From contig JAFZFP010000023.1 of assembly GCA_017555905.1 (NCBI GenBank), positions 95,310 through 159,309 on the forward strand: 64,000 bases of DNA, in the 5' to 3' direction. The notes beneath the pieces were generated by a model. The model did no database searches. It was not told the origin of the DNA and was given only the letters and a program-made list of their open reading frames with translations. The stretch is from Alistipes sp. (GTDB taxonomy: Bacteria; Bacteroidota; Bacteroidia; Bacteroidales; Rikenellaceae). A program made the position numbers and the translations under genes. Position 1 is the stretch's first letter; every line of letters starts with the position of its first letter. Below, one piece after another: positions 59,112-64,000 of the stretch.

Positions 59112-59420
59112 CTACTCTAAGCGTACGCTGACTTCGGAGTAGGCGTAGCTGAGGGGGTGGCGGGGTGACTCGTAGTAACCGCCTGTGTATAGCACGGTCT
59201 TTTGTGGGCCGCACTTGAGTTCGATGAAGTCGTCGCCGATAGCACCAACAACAATCTTGGGAAGGTATTCGCAGTGTGCTGTGATGTTTGTGCCCTTCTT
59301 GAGCTCTTCGCGCTTGTAGGTCTTTGGATATGGGGTGATGGTGTTGCAACCTGGGTCGCAGGCAACGGTGTAGCCACTTACGTGGCACTCGGTCCATTTT
59401 ACGCCTCTCTGTTCGCTCAT
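59112..59420 (-). CDS. Hypothetical conserved protein, 102 aa
   Basis: Small beta-rich cytoplasmic protein with several cysteines (CHVSGYTVACDPGCNTITPYP; AHCEYLPKIVVGAIGDDFIEL). The pattern of GDDFIELKCG looks like a small beta barrel. The reverse frames in this region have long open stretches because of the G+C bias, but this one has the natural start and a terminator. Function unknown; next to proC on the same strand, with a 49-bp gap. Confidence 0.6.
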   Translation of the reverse strand: MSEQRGVKWTECHVSGYTVACDPGCNTITPYPKTYKREELKKGTNITAHCEYLPKIVVGAIGDDFIELKCGPQKTVLYTGGYYESPRHPLSYAYSEVSVRLE

Positions 59421-59469
59421 AATTATCAGGTATTTAGTTATAAATTAGTTTTTGTCCTTGATTTGGTTG

Positions 59470-60267
59470 TTATCTCTTTGTTGAAGCACGTAGTCCCTCG
59501 ATGACGCTATGGGTGAAGCCCGCGGCCTCCATAGCGTTGAGGCCCTTGATGGTGAGACCTCCAGGGGTTGTTACACGGTCAATCTCGGCCTCAGGATGAG
59601 AGCCGTTTGCCGAAAGGAGATCTACAGCACCGAGCAGGGTCTGCATTACTATATGTTTGGCGTCGTCGGCGCGGAAGCCGAGTTCCACACCGCCCTCCAT
59701 CGCTGCGCGTATATAGCGCAAGGCGTAGGCGATGCCACACGATGCCAACGACGTGGCCGCAGGCATAAGGCTCTCCTCGATAAGCATAGCCTTGCCCAAC
59801 TCGTTAAATACATCAAGTAGGAAGTCGTCAAGAACCTTCGTGGAGCGGGTGGAGCAGAGGAAAGTCATACTACTCTTCGTCGCTATGGCCGTGTTGGGTA
59901 TTATGAGGTATGTGGCAGGGAGCTCTCCATCGCCCTTGTCGAGCCACTCCGAGAGTTGAGCGATGCCCAAACCTCCGACCATCGAGGCGACGGCCTGGCG
60001 CGAGTAGTCGAGGTGAGGCTTTATCTCGTCGAGGACCTCCACCACCTTCCAAGGCTTCACGGCAAGCACAATGAGGTCGGCCTCACGCACGGCCACGCGA
60101 TTCTCCGTGGTCACGTTAATCTCTGGATATTCACCCGTTAGGGCTTCGAGTTTTGGTGTCGAAGGGTTTGAGACATAGATGTCTGTGGTGGATATCGTGC
60201 TACCCTGGGCCAGGCCTCTGGCCAATGCACCACCCATATTTCCAGCACCAATGATTGCTACTTTCAT
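59470..60267 (-). CDS. proC: Pyrroline-5-carboxylate reductase
   Basis: Last step of proline synthesis: reduces 1-pyrroline-5-carboxylate with NAD(P)H in the cytoplasm. 265 residues; N-terminal Rossmann motif IIGAGNMGGALARGL at 5-19, the ADLIVLAVKPW segment in the middle, and the C-terminal dimerisation motif VTTPGGLTIKGLNAMEAAGF close to the end. All in normal order and length, so the enzyme should be active. Confidence 0.95.
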   Translation of the reverse strand: MKVAIIGAGNMGGALARGLAQGSTISTTDIYVSNPSTPKLEALTGEYPEINVTTENRVAVREADLIVLAVKPWKVVEVLDEIKPHLDYSRQAVASMVGGLGIAQLSEWLDKGDGELPATYLIIPNTAIATKSSMTFLCSTRSTKVLDDFLLDVFNELGKAMLIEESLMPAATSLASCGIAYALRYIRAAMEGGVELGFRADDAKHIVMQTLLGAVDLLSANGSHPEAEIDRVTTPGGLTIKGLNAMEAAGFTHSVIEGLRASTKR

Positions 60268-60530
60268 ATAGTTTGCAGTTTGTGTAAAGAGTTACTCAAC
60301 TACAAAGATAATATATTTTATATAATGTATACTAATTTGAGCGCCATTTGCTACCATAGCCTTATATATTTATTCGCGGACCAATAAAAAAATATGGCTC
60401 TTGCGGCTTGCGCTCGTTATACCATCTTGCCACATACATACAAATCTTGGAATCTGTGCGTCCGTTGTTGTTGGAGTACACAGCCTATTAGTCTCCGTCA
60501 CCGCCCTCTCCTCGACGTGGTTACAAAAAA
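60268..60530. other. Intergenic region between proC and the large lipoprotein gene
   Basis: Holds the proC upstream region. No promoter match I would trust and no gene. Confidence 0.35.
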
Positions 60531-60554
60531 GGGCCTATCCCGAAAGATAGACCC
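60531..60554 (-). terminator. Intrinsic terminator of the large lipoprotein gene
   Basis: On the minus strand GGGTCTATC / GATAGGCCC followed by six Ts. Confidence 0.75.
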
Positions 60555-60573
60555 TACCATAATATAGCACTAA

Positions 60574-62649
60574 TTACTTGCGCATAATAGGCATCTTGCC
60601 CTTATGAGAGGCCATGGCCTGTGGCTTAGCAAACTGTGCTTGCTCATTGAGGCTGTCAATAAACTCCTGAGCAGGAGATACGCCCTCTTTGCTAAGTGTT
60701 ACGACATCGATAGTACCAGCGCCAAAGTTGCCCTCATAGTCCTCAGCAATGCCAAGGAATGTGTATGCTGCATCGTACTGTAGAACAGCAACTCCGCTCT
60801 CGCGATTGAGCGATACGAGGTCTGATTCCCACTCATAGCCATATGTAATCAACTCCGCGTAGATATCCTCGTCAGAGCATCCCCACTCAGTGTAGTCGCC
60901 ATCATAGAAACCTGTGTACCAGTTCATTGCATCGGCAGTTGGTAATACGTTATATGGCAACACAACATAACCCGTGCAGTTGAGGAAGCGTTCGGGATCG
61001 AGCTCGGCAAGAGCTGTACCGTCGTAGTAGTCGCCAAACTCAAACGATACGGCTGCAGTGCTTACGACCTTATCAAGTGTTGTAAACGCCTCGCTCACTG
61101 ATGCGCGGTCGCTTGCAATATCTCCGCTGTTAATATCTACAGCCACGGCATAGATGATATACTCGGTTGCAGGATTTAGCTGATTGAACATCATGGTGTA
61201 AGTACCCAAGTTTGCACCCATGTCGGTAAGATACTCGGCGCGTGAGTAGCCGAAGAAATCTGCGCCATAGTCAATCTCATCATTAGCATATGCTATGAGT
61301 GCTGCATCCTGGGTGCCATACTCCTCGATATAATACTCAAGATCAAATGTCGAGATGTATGACATAAAGTAGTGAGCACCAACAGATGGCTGTGCTGTTA
61401 CATATACTGTGTTGTGTGATAGCTTCTCATAGTCGATAGCGAACTCTACGGTCAAATCAGCAGGATCTCCCGAAGCCTCGGTTGTGGTAAATGGGAATGT
61501 GATGAGCTCTGTTGTAGGAGTCTCATTATAGCCAAAGCATACAACGACATACTCTGTTTCAGGTGAGAGACCACTAAATGTAGAGAGGTCGGTAACACCG
61601 GTGCGAAGAGCCGATTCCACACCACCATACCACCACTCAAGGTCATCGATGAGTGTCTGCATATACTCCTCGTCGCTGTCATACCAAGTTAGCGACTCGG
61701 CCGTCTGTATAGAGCAGATATATGTCTCCTCATTATTTGATGGTGTCACAGTGCCATCTACGTGGTCGTAGTATCTCTCTGTGATATTGCAATCGAAGGT
61801 GAGTTCAGAGCTCTCTGCTGTAGGGGTCTCAAATTCGACAACAAAGGCCTCGGTATTTGGCAAGAAGTCGTCATCTACACCAATGGCATAGGCATAGTGC
61901 TTTGTGCCAGCCTTGAGGTCCTCAACAGAGAGTGACTTCTCGCCAGCGAAGCAGAGGTTGGCAATCATCTGTTCAGTGGTTGCATTCATACCAAGGTAGT
62001 AGTCTCGGAGGGCTACAAGGTGGTTGATATAGGCCTCAGCGCCCTCACCGAACTCGGTCAAACGCGCCTCGCTCATAATGTTTACGAAGTAGATTGCAGT
62101 TGATGATGAAGGCACAACATTTACAGTTGCCTTATTGTAACTTATATCGCTAACACTAACCTCGAATGTGGTGTCAGACGTTGCGAGGGCGGCAGTTTTA
62201 AACTCCTTGTACTCGAAGTCGGAAACCACCTCGCCAGAGGCTGTAAGATGGTAAGCGTAGAGGTAGTACTCGGTGTTGGGAGTTAGGCCCTCGGCGATAT
62301 CCTCCTTAACGCCAGTAGTGAGGGCTGTTGCGAGATACTCCTCAAGTGTTATACCCATATTCGCGGCAAGCTGATTGAACCATGCCAAGTCATCTGCGAT
62401 ATAGGCATCGATGCTCTCGAAGGTCTCGAATGTCGCCTTGTCAGTGATCATAACCATGTATGGCATCTCCTCGGCAAGAGGAGTTACGCGGAAAGATACA
62501 GTAGTCTTGTTAGTCTCCAAAATCTCGAATGTAAAGCAAGGCTTCTCATCGGGCTGATTAGGCTTGTCGGTGGGCTCTGGCTGACAACCCACTGCTAACA
62601 ACATTGCCACTGCGGTGAACAATGGAGCGAATAGTTTGAAAGTTTTCAT
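60574..62649 (-). CDS. Large lipoprotein with five repeated beta domains
   Basis: 691 residues with a lipobox MLLAVGC (Cys22), so it is a surface or periplasmic lipoprotein. The body consists of about five diverged ~120-residue domains, each with a starting beta strand followed by a T-x-V-x-P-x-x-x-x-Y motif: TTVSFRVTPLAEEMPYMV, KATVNVVPSSSTAIYFV, HVDGTVTPSNNEETYI, NTVYVTAQPSVGAHYFM, and a last, looser one. Between them PNTEYYLYAYHLT and ETEYVVVCFGYN style segments recur. These look like fibronectin-type or BACON-like modules. It probably binds glycans or proteins; ligand unknown. Confidence 0.72.
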   Translation of the reverse strand: MKTFKLFAPLFTAVAMLLAVGCQPEPTDKPNQPDEKPCFTFEILETNKTTVSFRVTPLAEEMPYMVMITDKATFETFESIDAYIADDLAWFNQLAANMGITLEEYLATALTTGVKEDIAEGLTPNTEYYLYAYHLTASGEVVSDFEYKEFKTAALATSDTTFEVSVSDISYNKATVNVVPSSSTAIYFVNIMSEARLTEFGEGAEAYINHLVALRDYYLGMNATTEQMIANLCFAGEKSLSVEDLKAGTKHYAYAIGVDDDFLPNTEAFVVEFETPTAESSELTFDCNITERYYDHVDGTVTPSNNEETYICSIQTAESLTWYDSDEEYMQTLIDDLEWWYGGVESALRTGVTDLSTFSGLSPETEYVVVCFGYNETPTTELITFPFTTTEASGDPADLTVEFAIDYEKLSHNTVYVTAQPSVGAHYFMSYISTFDLEYYIEEYGTQDAALIAYANDEIDYGADFFGYSRAEYLTDMGANLGTYTMMFNQLNPATEYIIYAVAVDINSGDIASDRASVSEAFTTLDKVVSTAAVSFEFGDYYDGTALAELDPERFLNCTGYVVLPYNVLPTADAMNWYTGFYDGDYTEWGCSDEDIYAELITYGYEWESDLVSLNRESGVAVLQYDAAYTFLGIAEDYEGNFGAGTIDVVTLSKEGVSPAQEFIDSLNEQAQFAKPQAMASHKGKMPIMRK

Positions 62650-62749
62650 AACTGTTAATTTGAAGTTTTAGTATTTTTTTGGTAAATTTTTTCCTATGAC
62701 AATATGTCGCTAAAACTATATTGGGTGCAATCTCGGATTTTTGCCAACA

Positions 62750-62757
62750 CAAAGTTA
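62750..62757 (-). promoter_or_regulatory. -7 element of the large lipoprotein gene
   Basis: Minus strand reads TAACTTTG, 101 nt upstream of the ATG at 62649, leaving an untranslated leader of about 90 nt. Confidence 0.6.
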
Positions 62758-63230
62758 AGTAAATTTATCTAAAATTGTTATCAAGTTTAAACTTTTTTAT
62801 GCTTTTGTGCAAATCGCAGATTGTCATTAATATACATAATATATGCCATAAGCTATTATAGCGAATTTTGTCAAATATAGCTCTATTTATATATGGTGTA
62901 TATAGTCCAAAAATGTCATATATCTGACGATTACAATAGGCGTAAATCAACGCTATGATTGTCACTGCAAATTTACCCCCCCCCTTGAAATTTCCAAATT
63001 TTTGGCTAAAAAATTGATAGTAAGGGGTAAAATTTCTGCATATTACGTAAATATGCGAGATGGAACGACAATCAACCGTTGTGATAATTTGGGGTCGGGC
63101 TGTCAAAGAGATGTCAAAAGATGGAGGAGGTGTCGCGGACAACTGCAGATAATATCTTGCCATGTAGCCTTCAACTCCCGCTTGAGCTGAGCCACTGCTT
63201 TGGGTCATCAATCCGTTTGCCACAATTTGA

Positions 63231-63260
63231 CCAATAAGCCCCAATAAGCCCAATAAGCCG
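63231..63260 (+). repeat. Short tandem repeat CAATAAGCC
   Basis: Three near-perfect copies spaced 9-10 nt, plus a fourth decayed copy (CAATCAAG). Confidence 0.6.
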
Positions 63261-63323
63261 CCAATCAAGAGGACAAAAAAAGAAAGCCCCTCCACAATCA
63301 CTTGTAGAGGGGTCTTGAGGTCT

Positions 63324-63347
63324 GAAGCGAAGGATTGCCTTCGCTTC
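63324..63347. repeat. Perfect 10-bp inverted repeat
   Basis: GAAGCGAAGG and CCTTCGCTTC around ATTG; no T-tract, so not clearly a terminator. Confidence 0.6.
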
Positions 63348-63536
63348 ATATAGCCGTGTTTAGCCTTTTATAGCATTACGGATGGGTTGTAATGATTAGA
63401 GTAAACCTCATTTGACCCCATTTAACCTTGTTTAATGGGGCGTAAAAAAGGGCGTAAATTTTTTTTTCATTTTTTTACGCTCACCTCTTGACTTCTTGTA
63501 CAAATCTGGTATACTCTTAATAAATGTTTATTATTA

Positions 63537-64000
63537 ATGAAGTACAACCTTAGATTTAAGCACGATGTTAAGAAGAATGTTTACATCTCGAAGAAGGCAG
63601 ATATGAGCGCAGAGCCTTACTATCAAATCAGCGCAATCATCACTATCAATAAGAAGAGAATTAACTACTACACTGGTTTCTCAGCGCAAGAGAATGCGTG
63701 GTTTAATACTATCTCAGATGATGGTAAACACTCATACGGAGTTCGTAAAGGGTGTTATGCAAAGAAGGGGGCTCGTGTAGTTCCTTACTCAGATGTTAAT
63801 AGGGCATTGAATGTAATAACCGCAACAATGCTAACTCTATCAACCCAACAAGAAGAGTTAACAAAGGAAATCATTGTCGAAGCTCTTAATGAGGCGTTGG
63901 GTAAATCCACACGAAATAAATGCAAGGATGTTGAGGCAGTTTCAGCAGAGCCTGAAATTACTGAATCGCCAGAGCCTGAGGTGAAGGAAGAAGAGAGAAA
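63537..64000 (+). CDS. Tyrosine recombinase-like (integrase) N-terminus, cut by window end
   Basis: ATG at 63537; 154 codons are visible, still open at the window end. The first ~60 residues (NLRFKHDVKKNVYISKK; YYQISAIITINKKRINYYTGF) fit the arm-binding domain of Bacteroidota phage/transposon integrases, and the part YSDVNRALNVITATMLTLSTQQEELTK fits the following SAM-like core-binding helices. The residues after ~125 turn acidic and repetitive (EPEITESPEPEVKEEE), which is unusual for an integrase, so the assignment is tentative until the catalytic domain is seen. It may mark the start of another mobile element right of the window. Confidence 0.55.
   Translation, partial: MKYNLRFKHDVKKNVYISKKADMSAEPYYQISAIITINKKRINYYTGFSAQENAWFNTISDDGKHSYGVRKGCYAKKGARVVPYSDVNRALNVITATMLTLSTQQEELTKEIIVEALNEALGKSTRNKCKDVEAVSAEPEITESPEPEVKEEER

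Larger units (their letters stand above)
62758..63536. other. 780-bp gap before the integrase-like gene
   Basis: No acceptable gene. Features: a run of nine Cs (62976-62984); a short tandem repeat of CAATAAGCC (three units, 63231-63260); inverted repeats at 63287-63312 (CCCCTCCACAA / TTGTAGAGGGG) and 63324-63347 (perfect GAAGCGAAGG / CCTTCGCTTC); T-rich tracts at 63458-63477. The end of this stretch resembles the leader of the HTH genes. Confidence 0.5.

Noticed and set aside
62765-63349. 194-codon minus-strand frame with a leucine-rich hydrophobic start
   Set aside because: Its hydrophobic part is just the CAATAAGCC tandem repeat read backwards (GLLGLLGLIG), and the frame crosses the nine-C run and AT-rich non-coding DNA.

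Overview
The window comes from a member of the Bacteroidota, most likely the order Bacteroidales. An Alistipes/Rikenellaceae-like host is my guess from gene style, not something the sequence proves. Support: Bacteroidota-type promoters (TAnnTTTG at -7) stand in front of many genes; BACON, FISUMP-like and DUF3078-type proteins occur; several lipoproteins have a Bacteroidota-style lipobox; there is a ResB/CcsA cytochrome c maturation pair.

Layout. (1) 1-14.2 kb is ordinary chromosome: two surface proteins (a 5'-truncated FISUMP-like protein and a BACON/leucine-rich-repeat lipoprotein), Sel1-repeat protein plus aspartokinase, galE, a barrel-like protein, an MscS channel, RmuC, an ABC-2 exporter and a truncated GH2-like protein. 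A promoter/terminator pair at 10.3-10.5 kb may make a small RNA. (2) 14.3-19.2 kb is one huge gene (1616 aa) for a TIR-like STAND NTPase, probably an anti-phage sensor dropped between core genes. (3) 19.3-28.6 kb is core again: porin, nucleoside-gate membrane protein, ResB/CcsA/triheme peroxidase, DUF3078, and a C-terminal processing protease. (4) A tRNA-Gly(GCC) at 28.95 kb is followed by a fossil copy of its own 3' end and a cluster of short palindromic repeats, and marks the left edge of an AT-rich accessory island reaching to about 59 kb. (5) From 59.1 kb core genes return (proC, a large lipoprotein). The last 460 bp hold the start of a tyrosine-recombinase-like gene running off the window, so another mobile element probably begins there.

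The island looks like a defence and conflict island. It holds an AAA ATPase + TIR-STAND-TPR operon; a five-gene operon of HNH nuclease, two SPPY-type DNA methyltransferases, a MORC/MutL-like GHKL ATPase carrying a PD-(D/E)XK nuclease core, and a membrane protein; a Fic protein; a second AAA ATPase followed by a receiver protein and an atypical histidine kinase; three PD-(D/E)XK-like or DUF4268-like singletons; and several secreted or membrane proteins of unknown role. Two orphan excisionase-like HTH genes share a conserved leader, and a 68-bp repeat lies on both sides of the restriction-modification/Fic block, which suggests cassette exchange by recombination. No integrase or transfer gene is visible inside the island.

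The best candidates for an undescribed system are the five-gene HNH/two-methyltransferase/GHKL-nuclease operon (42.5-49.4 kb) and the modular pattern in which paralogous AAA ATPases sit 12-13 nt upstream of different partners (TIR-STAND in one place, receiver + kinase in the other). Functions are inferred from motifs read by eye; no database search was possible.
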